A stretch of 25,333 nt of DNA from Coemansia sp. RSA 922. Taxonomy: Eukaryota > Kickxellomycota > Kickxellomycetes > Kickxellales > Kickxellaceae. Of the stretch, positions 17,595 to 25,333 are shown in pieces. The stretch lies in the NCBI GenBank assembly GCA_027577415.1, contig JANBQS010000232.1:1-25333 (forward strand), read 5' to 3'. The position numbers and the translations under genes were made by a program. How positions within the stretch are numbered: the stretch's first letter is position 1; each line of letters opens with the position of its first letter. Below the pieces are notes generated by a model that did not search any database, was not told where the DNA came from, and was given only the letters and a program-made list of their open reading frames with translations.

Positions 17595-20216
17595 TTACGG
17601 TTCTTCGGTGTGGTGGCGACCCGTACCAGGCAGCCATGACCTTAGACGCCTAACGGTGTGGCCAATATCGAGGGCAAAGTAGTCCATGATACGGTCCTCG
17701 ACATTGTTATCAGTAAACGACTGCTCGGCATCAATATCATTCGGGTCATCGTAATCCACAAGTTCTCCGTCCTCCAAGCGACCAAGCGGATTTCGCCGAT
17801 TGCCAATAAATTCACACGCCGGCTCCTCCTCATTAAGAGCGTCTAAGGGTTGCGCTGGTGCGTGTCTGTTGCGCCTACGCAATATGCGCCGAATCTGACC
17901 ACGCCCACCAGCAAACCGGTGCTGGTGACGTAGGTCGCCCGTGTGTTGTGGTAGGCTGACACCATTGCTATCTAGTGAGCCGTGGCGGCGGAGTCGAAGG
18001 CGATGATGGTCCCGACGATGCGTGGCAGTTTCTGCTGGTGGCGACCCTGCGACGCTGCTGGACTGGAGTAGGCTCGGGTGGATTGATATAGCGGGGAGCG
18101 GTGACTCGGGGCTGGCAGTGGGGAGCTCAGGATTGCTCATAACAGTATTCTGCGTGGTAGTACGTGATGCCCGACGAGAGGCAATAGTCTCGTCAGCAGC
18201 AAGGACCAACCCGTCGTTATCAGACTCGGCTGGCGTAGCCACCGGATGCTCGCTGCTGCTAATACTGGCGGGAGCCTCAGCTTGCAATCCAGCGCCCTCT
18301 TTAAGTGACGGAGGGCGTGAGTCCCTTGTATCGCCATAGATCTCAGCACTAGCCGAGTACCGAAGCTCTCTACTCCGCGCATGCACAGCCTTTGGCTCCT
18401 CAACCACGGGTTCGACAATATCCTCGGAGCTATCTAGCGAGTGCCTATAGGGAACAACATCCTGCGCACTATGGACTCTGGACGGCACAGGCAATAACCC
18501 ACCCGACGGCTGTAAACGAGAGTACCCTGGTGCGCTAAGTGCCGTAGGCGTCTGCAAACTCTGTGCATGTTGCTGGTACTGTCTATGAGCACCGGCTATA
18601 CGATAATGTATATCCATCTGATCTCGCGATACCTTGGGAGTATCATCTATAGTTATAGTACGAGTAAGATCCAATGACGCCGCTGGCCCGCCATCTCCCT
18701 CAGACCTGCCACTACCATGTGGGGACTGAGTTTCTTCGCTCGCAGATTCGGGACTCTGATCTACGGAAAAGAAACTCCTACGAACGTCACGCTTCTCCAA
18801 TGCTGGCTCCGAATAATGACCAGCTCCCACAGTACTATCGTCCATCATAGGAATATGCACGCCGTGGATACCATTAGGTTCCCGCGAGTTAATAAACGAC
18901 AGGCGACTGACAATCCCCGACCGCATAGACGTCAAAGAGCGGCTACGACTACGCACAACCTTGCCAATATAGACCAAAGGCAGAGTTATGCCGTGTACCA
19001 AGACCGATGAGAATACGAGGAACGAAATAATAGGCACAATGATTTCGCGCGACCGTATATGAAAGTGCTCAGGCTCGTGCTCGATCTCCTCCATTACGAT
19101 TTCAGCAAAGAACAAAGCGCCCACACCGATCGGTCCGAACCAGCCTGCGAATATAGATTGCCTGTAGTTACGAAACGCCGGTGTAATACGAGTCAGCAAT
19201 ACGACAACTGGTAAACGCCTCAACAAAAGGACCATGATAGCAGCGACAATGAGACGCCACGGTGCGATAACCAGCGCGACGTTGTTGAACTGATGCCACG
19301 GGATAATAGTGCCGAAATAGATGAAAAACGATACGTTGATAAGACCGTCGAGAACCTCTTGGAAATGCGCATCCTTGGTTTCCTCTCTGAACCAATCGTC
19401 CCATGTAAACGAGTGACCGGCGATAAAACAGCAAAGAACATCGTCGCTACGTATCAACTGCAGGCAGCCAACGAGGAACACCGCGAGACCAATCGAAAAG
19501 GCCAGAAATGACTCCTTGTCAATCAGATCATAGGCCTCAGCCAACCGCAAGAGCTTGCGAGCTACGTAGCCGACAACAACGCCAATAACGATAGAGAGTA
19601 AGATGTTATAGCACCAGATCCAGTAGAACCATCGACCCATTGCGTGGCCGGTCGAAAAGCCCTCGTTGAGCAAGTACAGCGCAAAATACAGAAACGGCAA
19701 ACCCAATCCATCGTTGATACCTGACTCTGCCGAAAGCGCGTCCCTAACGTTCTTGGGAACATTAGCCTCCGCGTATCTTCCCTTAACAACGGAGTTGGCC
19801 AGAATGGGATCGGTAGGCGCAGCGCACGAAGCAATAAGCAACGACTGCTTGAAGCTTAAATCGAACATTAGGTGGATAATACCAGCGGTGACCAGCCACA
19901 TGACGATCATGACTGGACCCAGGAGCACCGACATCGTGCGCCACTTGCGCACCATATAGCGATGCGGCAAGGTGATTCCCGCTGCCATGACTTGAATGGC
20001 AATGACGTAGCGCGCAAACTCTAGTGTGAACTTGCCAGTGTCTACAAAGTCATGTGGATCCACCAAGTTGATTGCCTGGGGTCCGATGACGATACCGAAA
20101 AGCATGGCGACCAGCGCCTCTGATAAGAACAACCGCTCCTTGACGAATCCCGAGACTAGTCCATATATGCAAATGAAGCCGCCCAGCAAGGCTGGCACAA
20201 CCTTGCTTGCAGTCAT
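17595..20216 (-). CDS. Plasma-membrane Na+(K+)/H+ antiporter, Nha1/Sod2 type
   Basis: An 873-residue transporter from ATG 20216 (MTASKVVPALLGG). The open frame runs to 20291, but only by a TTG and through a T-rich leader. The first ~430 residues form the membrane part, with 12-13 hydrophobic segments and the hallmarks of fungal cation/proton antiporters: LSEALVAMLFGIVIGP, the helix-4-like APTDPILA (Asp136), ESGINDGLGLPF with the Asn-Asp pair (168-169) expected at the ion site, and GWFGPIGVGALFF. The ~440-residue C-terminus is hydrophilic and serine-rich with acidic stretches, like the long regulatory tails of Nha1 proteins. Family members export Na+, Li+ and often K+ in exchange for protons and control salt tolerance and internal pH. 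Ion selectivity cannot be read from sequence. Confidence 0.92.
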   Translation of the reverse strand: MTASKVVPALLGGFICIYGLVSGFVKERLFLSEALVAMLFGIVIGPQAINLVDPHDFVDTGKFTLEFARYVIAIQVMAAGITLPHRYMVRKWRTMSVLLGPVMIVMWLVTAGIIHLMFDLSFKQSLLIASCAAPTDPILANSVVKGRYAEANVPKNVRDALSAESGINDGLGLPFLYFALYLLNEGFSTGHAMGRWFYWIWCYNILLSIVIGVVVGYVARKLLRLAEAYDLIDKESFLAFSIGLAVFLVGCLQLIRSDDVLCCFIAGHSFTWDDWFREETKDAHFQEVLDGLINVSFFIYFGTIIPWHQFNNVALVIAPWRLIVAAIMVLLLRRLPVVVLLTRITPAFRNYRQSIFAGWFGPIGVGALFFAEIVMEEIEHEPEHFHIRSREIIVPIISFLVFSSVLVHGITLPLVYIGKVVRSRSRSLTSMRSGIVSRLSFINSREPNGIHGVHIPMMDDSTVGAGHYSEPALEKRDVRRSFFSVDQSPESASEETQSPHGSGRSEGDGGPAASLDLTRTITIDDTPKVSRDQMDIHYRIAGAHRQYQQHAQSLQTPTALSAPGYSRLQPSGGLLPVPSRVHSAQDVVPYRHSLDSSEDIVEPVVEEPKAVHARSRELRYSASAEIYGDTRDSRPPSLKEGAGLQAEAPASISSSEHPVATPAESDNDGLVLAADETIASRRASRTTTQNTVMSNPELPTASPESPLPAISIHPSLLQSSSVAGSPPAETATHRRDHHRLRLRRHGSLDSNGVSLPQHTGDLRHQHRFAGGRGQIRRILRRRNRHAPAQPLDALNEEEPACEFIGNRRNPLGRLEDGELVDYDDPNDIDAEQSFTDNNVEDRIMDYFALDIGHTVRRLRSWLPGTGRHHTEEP

Positions 20217-21150
20217 TGTGAAGTGAGAAAAAAAAAATGAAGGAGATAAGAAAGATAGAGTAATGATGACGGTAGTGGCGCTAGTATACAAATTGGCCCC
20301 AATCGCCTAGAATATCACTTGTGTGTGCGGGGGGAGGGAGAAGGAAAAGAGGAACTAGAATAGAAAAAGTATGAATAGGTGGGGCAGAAAGAACATGATG
20401 GAATCTTTATTTTTTTTCTTTACCAAGGAGAAATGTCCGTGTATTTATACCAACCCTGTGTAACCATCGAGTTTGAATAGGAGGACCTGCCAAGGTGAGG
20501 TTTCTTGAGTACTTTCGCTTGCCACTTTGATTTCCGAAAAAGAAACATCATGTCCCTGTGCCCAACAAAGGAGGGCGTCATGCGCCGAATTCTAAAAGAA
20601 GAAGTTCAATCTGTGGGGTGTTCAACAATGAACACTAGGCAGATCGGCACACAGCCATGTGGGGAGCTGCGCAGTTGGAAAGCTAGGAGCTAAAAAGAAA
20701 CTAATTCCTGACATCCTTCCACCACCTCCTCCGAACAATGTGGCTGGGCAATGTCCCAATTTCTCCCGGTATCTCGTGCCATGTCTTGGCAATAGGCAAG
20801 TAGCTCGGAGTGTTAGCCTTTCTTATTTCATATCTATAAAACTTTTCTATAGTTAGAATGCACATCAGCAGCACCAAGCTTTTTTTTCCTCTCTTTACGG
20901 GCAAAAACAAAAAAAAAAAATACCCGTCTCAGAGTATGTTGAGGATGTCGGATACAAGGTTCTTTGACGATCTTTTTTTTTTTACTGTCAGCATACTCGG
21001 ACCAAGATCACTGAGGCTTATCAGTCCATAACTTGTTTCTCGTGAGAGAAAATTGCCGGGTCGTCCCGATCCGATCCCGGGTATTTCTTTTTATTATTTC
21101 ACAAGCAGAAACGCGCATCTTGCATATATTTTATATCTTTTTTCTGCATC
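20217..21150. promoter_or_regulatory. Divergent intergenic region, antiporter / tricarboxylate carrier
   Basis: About 930 bp. The antiporter side begins with an A-rich tract (minus-strand T/C-rich leader) at 20226-20260. Small ORFs at 20505-20693 and 20701-20910 lack domain resemblance and are not called. The carrier side has a T11-12 run near 20971-20983 and three consecutive inverted repeats (21010-21081). Confidence 0.45.
21010..21081 (+). other. Three consecutive inverted repeats upstream of the carrier gene
   Basis: ACTGA (21010-21014) pairs with TCAGT (21021-21025). TTTCTC (21036-21041) pairs with GAGAAA (21046-21051) across a GTGA loop. CCGGGTCG (21056-21063) pairs with CGA-T-CCCGG (21072-21080) with one bulged base. 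A T-rich stretch (tatttcttttt) follows. This could be a structured leader, a small RNA or protein-binding palindromes. No known RNA family was recognised. Confidence 0.4.
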
Positions 21151-22129
21151 ATGGTATCCAAGCATAAAGTAAGAGAATGAAAGACTGATAAACTCTTTTG
21201 CGAGGTTTAGAGTGGAATTCGACTAAATTTACTCTCGCTTTCATTTCTTTTTATCTTTCTAGGATAAGCCTATACACTCGTTAGTGGCAGGTACAGTAGC
21301 AGGAGCCGTGGAAGGCGCAATAACGTACCCAACAGAGCTAGTCAAAACCAAGCTACAACTCTCTGGGTCACGGCAGTACTTGGCATCCGGCGGGCAGCCC
21401 TTCCATGGCGCAATAGACTGCGCCAGGGCGACAGTCAGAGCACAGGGCCTAGGCGGACTATACCGCGGACTAACGCCAATGCTAACGGGCAATGCAGCCA
21501 AGGCCGGTGTGCGTTTTCTAACCTACGACTCTATCAAGACGCAACTACGGCGGGCAGACGGGACGCTGACAATGCCTCGAATGATGCTAGCCGGGATGTG
21601 CGCAGGGATAGTAGAGGGAGCTACAGTGGTAGCGCCAGCAGAGACAATCAAAACGCGGCTCATCAACGACCAATGCCTGGCCAGGCCAAAGTACTCGGGT
21701 GTCGTAGACTGCGTGGGCACAGCTATACGCACAGAGGGAGTTGCCGGTATTTACCGCGGAGTAGTACCAGTAATGGCTCGGCAGGGTGCCAACTCCTGCG
21801 TACGCTTTGCGGCCTACGATTCGCTCCGACAATGGCTGGTTGCCCCAGGCAAGGATAAATTGCCCTTCTGGCAGTCGTTTGCCCTGGGAATGATAGCCGG
21901 GACGGTCACCGTGTTTGCGACAATGCCCCTGGATGTCGTTAAAACTCGGATGCAGAGTCTCGCTGCTCCCCAGGAGTACAAGGGCTCCCTGCATTGCGCC
22001 TACCGCGTGGTATCCGAAGAAGGTGTCCGCGCTTTGTGGAAGGGCGCTACCCCGCGTCTCTCGCGCCTCATGTTCTCCGGCGCCATTGTCTTTGCCGTCT
22101 ACGAGGAAGTAATGAAATTGTTGCGCTGA
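21151..22129 (+). CDS. CTP1: Mitochondrial tricarboxylate (citrate) carrier
   Basis: Exons 21151-21168 and 21263-22129 encode 294 residues. The contiguous frame starts only with GTG at 21284; the short first exon (ATG GTA TCC AAG CAT AAA) joined in phase gives MVSKHKDKPIHSLVAGTVAG, the expected N-terminus for this family. Three mitochondrial-carrier repeats are present, each with the P-x-[DE]-x-x-[KR] signature: PTELVK (29-34), PAETIK (131-136) and PLDVVK (228-233). AGAVEGAITYPTE and the GVRFLTYDS region are typical of citrate carriers. Yeast Ctp1 and animal SLC25A1 exchange matrix citrate for cytosolic malate or another tricarboxylate across the inner membrane and supply cytosolic acetyl-CoA for lipid synthesis. 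The gene converges with the hydroxyacyl-CoA dehydrogenase; only 33 bp separate the stops. Confidence 0.92.
21169..21262 (+). other. Intron 1 of the tricarboxylate carrier gene
   Basis: A 94-bp intron with donor AAA|GTAAGA and acceptor tttatctttctAG|GAT after a long pyrimidine tract. A branch-like GACTAAAT lies about 40 bases before the acceptor. Removal keeps phase and completes the conserved start of the first carrier repeat. Confidence 0.88.
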
Positions 22130-22162
22130 ATCTTTCTAATTAATTCATTCACTCTCTCAAAG

Positions 22163-23122
22163 CTAATAGTCGTAGAATCCCTTGCCAGACTTGACTCCAA
22201 GACGCCCTTGCTTGACTAGCTCGTCCAGCTTCGTGCTAGAGGTAAACAACGGGTTGCCCTTGAGGCCCTCGCCGTCCTTGTGCCATCCGTCGACGATGAA
22301 CTTGATCGTGTCCAGGCCAATATAGTCGCAGAGCTCAAATGGCCCCATCGGGTACCCAGCACCGAGCCTCATGGCCGTATCAATGTCCTGAGCCGACGCT
22401 ACGTCGCGCTCCAACAGTCTGATGGACTCCATCATATAGGGGAGCAACAGCCTATTGACGATAAACCCTGGCGTGTCCTTGCATACGGCCGGCGCCTTGC
22501 CAATGGCCTTGACCCAGGCCACAGCACTATCCACGACACTTTGCTCCACTTCTTTGGTGCGCACGACCTCGACCAACTTCATCTGCGGCACGGGGTTGAA
22601 GAAATGCAAGCCAATAAACCGCTGCTTGCGCTGCTCATCCAACAGCTCTGCGATTTTGCCAATAGGCAACGAGCTAGTGTTGCTGGCCAAAATGGCTTCC
22701 TGAGGCGCGGCCTTGCTCAACTGCGCAAACAGATCTTGCTTGACCTTGATGTTCTCCACAATAGCCTCTATTACCAGGTCTGCACGAGACACGGCCTCTT
22801 GGGGTTTGGTCGATAGTGATACTCGGCCCATGATTTCGTCGACGAACCGCGATTGGGCCGTTTCGTCCTCGGCAAACTTTTTCTTGGCTACGCGTTTCAA
22901 CGACTTGGCCATGTATGACTTTCCACGGTCCAGCGCCTCTTGGTTGACGTCCACCAGTGTTACTTCGTGCTTGTGCGTTGCTGCTACCTGTGCTATTCCC
23001 GAGCCCATTTGTCCACCACCGATGACAGTGATGCGGCTGATGGGCGACTGTGCCATGGTTGCCGTGCTGAACGCTGGCCCGCGAGCCAATAGCTGTGATG
23101 ACTTGGATAGAGCGGAGTACAT
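22163..23122 (-). CDS. Mitochondrial L-3-hydroxyacyl-CoA dehydrogenase
   Basis: A 319-residue enzyme, EC 1.1.1.35 (3-hydroxybutyryl-CoA dehydrogenase group). It oxidises L-3-hydroxyacyl-CoA to 3-ketoacyl-CoA with NAD+, the third step of fatty acid beta-oxidation. The N-terminal Rossmann fold has VIGGGQMGSG (GxGxxG at 35-40) and LVDVN with the NAD-binding Asp (58). The catalytic set is visible: Ser150 in SNTSSLP, His173 and Glu185 in LHFFNPVPQMKLVEV, and Asn223 in DTPGFIVNRLL; these numbers are assigned by comparison with the animal enzyme. The C-terminal domain contains GAGYPMGPFELCDYIGLD. The first ~22 residues (MYSALSKSSQLLARGPAFST) look like a mitochondrial presequence, and the end, GKGFYDY, is not a peroxisomal PTS1. 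A second ATG (residue 23) could give a shorter form. It is a stand-alone enzyme, unlike the fused peroxisomal multifunctional protein. Confidence 0.93.
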   Translation of the reverse strand: MYSALSKSSQLLARGPAFSTATMAQSPISRITVIGGGQMGSGIAQVAATHKHEVTLVDVNQEALDRGKSYMAKSLKRVAKKKFAEDETAQSRFVDEIMGRVSLSTKPQEAVSRADLVIEAIVENIKVKQDLFAQLSKAAPQEAILASNTSSLPIGKIAELLDEQRKQRFIGLHFFNPVPQMKLVEVVRTKEVEQSVVDSAVAWVKAIGKAPAVCKDTPGFIVNRLLLPYMMESIRLLERDVASAQDIDTAMRLGAGYPMGPFELCDYIGLDTIKFIVDGWHKDGEGLKGNPLFTSSTKLDELVKQGRLGVKSGKGFYDY

Positions 23123-23626
23123 TGCTAGGGAGGAAAAGAGAGTACAAAAGTTAACTATTGATTAAAGAAGAGATAGGAAGAGAAAGAGAGCAGAAGCTAT
23201 CAACCTTTATCTACTACACACACCCTAATCCTGTTATCAGTTCCTAACATGTGATAAAAAAATTATTGGATTATGAATATGCTTACATTGTAAAATGCCA
23301 CGCGAGGCCCCTGAGTCTGTGCCACCTTGCTTCCACTTTGGAAAAGAAGACATCTCACATGTCTGTCGCCAACTTGCGTTGTCCGCCGATCATTTTTCTT
23401 CTTTCTACAAGGATGCCTTTCCTTTGTAGTCAACAAGCAAATCCACCGCCTACACTTCATATATTCGGAAATGTAGGCTAACAAAAACCTTTTGAGCTCT
23501 CATGGTGAAGAGAAAGAAAAAAGCGTGTGCTTTATAGCCACAACTAAAAAACCTTATTACTCACCACTCTTCTCTCCTTTATTTTGTTACTCGTTGTTTT
23601 TTTTCTTCTATCTTTTTCATACACAA
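23123..23626. promoter_or_regulatory. Divergent intergenic region, hydroxyacyl-CoA dehydrogenase / seven-helix gene B
   Basis: About 500 bp shared by two genes facing away from each other. The right end (23560-23620) is a T/C-rich leader of the type seen before other starts here. The apparent extension of gene B back to 23492 uses TTG and translates this leader, so it is not coding. No other gene is visible. Confidence 0.5.
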
Positions 23627-24691
23627 ATGTCGTTTGCGTTTACACCAGAAGAGCAGCTCCGAGTAACGCTGGCACAGCTAGCTGGCATCAAACTTGATCC
23701 CATCGGTTATGTCGACCTGTCCACAGTCATTGTAGTGGGCACCATATACGCTCTTCAATTTATCGCAGTCATCTACCAACTCTATAACCGCAACTACCCA
23801 CCCCTCGGAGTCAAAAACGTCCCTTTAATGGCTTCACTATATTTCGGTGGTCTCGCCTGGTTTTTCGGCGACCTGTTCACTAGCGGAATAGTACACCTAT
23901 CGCATAGCCCCGTTTTGCGTAGCTGTAAATTCACATTAATCTGGCTTCGCGCCTGCCTGGGTGCCTACTATGTCGCTGCCATGTTCTCTCTGCGTTGTTT
24001 CTCACTATACTACGTATTCTACAGGGGCAAGGCGTTCAAGGGAACTATCGTTTATGTGAGCGTCGGGATTACCGTTTTATCTATTGCGCTTTTTGGTATA
24101 ATCTCGACAGTGATACCGACTCATCTAACTACGCATTATGAGCCGCTCATCGATATGTGCAATACCAACCGCAATTACATTATCGCTGTGGTCGTAGTCG
24201 TCTGGTCTATAGCCTCATTTACAGCGGTCATGTCGTGGAGAATGCGTAATGTCCCGTTTTGCTTCAACGAGCGCATCGAAATGTTCACGTCATTCGTCGT
24301 CCTCATTATCGCTGGCACCTTAAATACCATATGTCTCTTGGGTATCAAAGTGTATCCGGCCTCTTTGGGTTGGCGGACGGGACTTGTTTACGCTAATCAT
24401 GCCAGTATTTCGATCGGATATTGGGTTATCATGGGCGAAGCCACATATAATTGCATTTTTGATCGCGAGGGATATCTGCAGTACTGGATCAATACGCTAA
24501 AGGAACTCGATATGGAAAGACAGTATGCCTATAACGTCGATAACGAAATCACTTTGAACCTCATTGAATACACTGACCCGACGTCTACCATGGTTAATGA
24601 CGGGCCAACACATAACTCGGATCGTAAGTGGCTGGAAAATGCAATTGTCCACTCGCCGGTATCTCCATCAAACCCCTATAACAAAAGCTGA
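23627..24691 (+). CDS. Seven-helix receptor-like membrane protein B
   Basis: A 354-residue protein from ATG 23627 (MSFAFTPEEQLRV). It has a short outer N-terminus, seven hydrophobic segments (the first about 31-54, the last ending near YNCIF) and a ~60-residue hydrophilic tail. It is clearly related to protein A at 15365: YPPL-x2-KN, SLYFGGLAWF, paired cysteines (RSC before helix 3, DMC in the next outer loop), FCFNERIE between helices 5 and 6, and TYNCIFDREGYL where A has VYNCIFNRMEYQ. The paired outer cysteines and the topology fit a GPCR-like fold, and such families are known to be expanded in some early-diverging fungi. Ligand, G-protein coupling and class cannot be assigned. There is no RGS domain in the tail. 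Confidence 0.72.
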   Translation: MSFAFTPEEQLRVTLAQLAGIKLDPIGYVDLSTVIVVGTIYALQFIAVIYQLYNRNYPPLGVKNVPLMASLYFGGLAWFFGDLFTSGIVHLSHSPVLRSCKFTLIWLRACLGAYYVAAMFSLRCFSLYYVFYRGKAFKGTIVYVSVGITVLSIALFGIISTVIPTHLTTHYEPLIDMCNTNRNYIIAVVVVVWSIASFTAVMSWRMRNVPFCFNERIEMFTSFVVLIIAGTLNTICLLGIKVYPASLGWRTGLVYANHASISIGYWVIMGEATYNCIFDREGYLQYWINTLKELDMERQYAYNVDNEITLNLIEYTDPTSTMVNDGPTHNSDRKWLENAIVHSPVSPSNPYNKS

Positions 24692-24709
24692 CTGTTAGTA
24701 GCTTTTAAT

Positions 24710-24715
24710 AATAAA
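24710..24715 (+). terminator. Probable polyadenylation signal of seven-helix gene B
   Basis: AATAAA begins 19 bases after the stop codon and is followed by tgtaatctttcaaact. The short distance is acceptable for compact fungal genes. Confidence 0.45.
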
Positions 24716-25181
24716 TGTAATCTTTCAAACTATAATTGACCCGTAGTTTTGTTTATAGAGTGGAAGCTACACCTTGAGGCCAAGTGAACAGTACGAACAG
24801 TTCATAGGCGAGGGGGTTAGACTTAACCTTGGCGCTTGGCGCTTGGCGCTTGTAAGATTTCTCGCTCAAGAGCAAATCAAATGGAGGCACACGATCCATG
24901 TGTGTGGGGAAAGGGGATTTCCCAACCGGATCGACACTGTCGGACAAGTGACAGCTTTTTCACGAGTGGCTGAAGACTTTCCCCCATTCCGTGTTTTCCA
25001 TAAATAGAAGGCACCCGCGCCCTTGCAGACCAGACACAAGCTCTAGACCACACGACTCATTACTAAGCGCACTTACCAGCCTTTCTTTACTCCACTCTCC
25101 TTTTCTTTTTTTTTTTCTCTCATACAGCAACTTTTTTTAATCTATATCCGAACCCCCACCCCCTTTTATTTCTTCACGACA
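24716..25181 (+). promoter_or_regulatory. Promoter and leader of the last gene
   Basis: A TATA-like ccATAAATAGaag lies at 25000-25007, about 175 bp before the ATG. A direct 7-bp repeat with three TTGGCGC words (24829-24849) lies about 150 bp upstream of that. A C/T-rich tract with T10 and runs of C (25080-25165) leads to the start codon. Together these look like a complete promoter for the plus-strand gene; an ORF at 24774-25007 across it is not credible. Confidence 0.5.
24828..24852. repeat. Short 7-bp direct repeat with three TTGGCGC words
   Basis: cttggcg occurs at 24828-24834, 24835-24841 and 24842-24848, followed by cttg. Read from 24829 it is three contiguous TTGGCGC heptamers, each matching the E2F-type core TTSSCGC. 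It lies upstream of the TATA-like box of the last gene. Confidence 0.85.
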
Positions 25182-25333
25182 ATGACTGGCGCTATTGCCG
25201 CTCGCAACAATCCTTTGCATAATATCGGGCAGCCCACAGACTCTGCAAAAATACATTCTAGTCGAGGCTTTGACGATCTATCACCACACGAACGAGACCA
25301 ATATTTGCGTGAAATAGAATATGGCTTTCGCAA
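25182..25333 (+). CDS. Unidentified protein, N-terminal part (cut by window edge)
   Basis: ATG at 25182 opens a frame that stays open to the window end, giving 50 residues starting MTGAIAARNNPLHNIGQP and ending in a charged stretch (LSPHERDQYLREIEYGF). It is hydrophilic with no signal peptide or visible domain, so I cannot name it. The call rests on the good promoter layout (TATA-like box, pyrimidine leader, ATG after cacgaca). The segment could be the cytosolic N-terminus of a membrane protein or the start of a soluble enzyme; the rest lies outside the window. Confidence 0.6.
   Translation, partial: MTGAIAARNNPLHNIGQPTDSAKIHSSRGFDDLSPHERDQYLREIEYGFR

Noticed and set aside
20217..20291. N-terminal extension of the antiporter
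   Set aside because: It begins with TTG and is a translation of the pyrimidine-rich leader; homologous proteins start near MTASK.
21001..21060. Possible U2 or U1 snRNA (AAGATCA ... CTTATCAGT resemblance)
   Set aside because: The branch-site recognition sequence of U2 and the 5' end of U1 are absent; the similarity is limited to short words.
23492..23626. 45-residue extension of seven-helix protein B
   Set aside because: The first codon is TTG and the residues come from the T-rich leader; the ATG at 23627 fits the paralogue.

Overview
The window looks like nuclear DNA of an early-diverging filamentous fungus, most likely Kickxellomycotina (Coemansia-like). This rests on general resemblance, not a database match. 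The evidence is compact genes with few short GT-AG introns, pyrimidine-rich leaders before start codons, mitochondrial-type metabolic proteins, fungal GATA and bZIP factors, and a tandem F-box-like family with paralogous seven-helix proteins of the kind expanded in that group.

Layout. 1-4282: three tandem minus-strand F-box-like genes in visibly AT-richer DNA; the first is cut by the window edge, the second is broken by an in-frame TAG, the third is intact. 5146-11166 (+): a very large gene for a 1973-residue protein with three START-like lipid-binding domains, each followed by a similar beta-rich module, and a C-terminal membrane anchor. Its first exon is tiny and precedes a 99-bp intron. 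11453-12973 (+): a bZIP transcription factor, convergent with a GATA-finger factor (13165-14394, -). 15365-16363 (+): a seven-helix receptor-like protein. 16406-17440 (-): ATP-dependent NAD(P)H-hydrate dehydratase. 17595-20216 (-): plasma-membrane Na+/H+ antiporter of the Nha1/Sod2 type. 21151-22129 (+, one intron): mitochondrial tricarboxylate carrier. 22163-23122 (-): mitochondrial 3-hydroxyacyl-CoA dehydrogenase. 23627-24691 (+): a second seven-helix protein, paralogous to the first. 25182-end (+): start of an unidentified gene.

This is eukaryotic DNA with independently transcribed genes, so neighbours need not share a pathway. The carrier, the hydroxyacyl-CoA dehydrogenase and the hydrate dehydratase all fit mitochondrial carbon and NAD(P)H metabolism; the antiporter and the seven-helix proteins belong at the cell surface. 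The most unusual item is the triple-START tail-anchored protein, which looks like a product of internal triplication and a candidate membrane-contact-site lipid transfer protein. Several starts had to be moved from TTG or GTG codons to real ATGs, two of them across introns.
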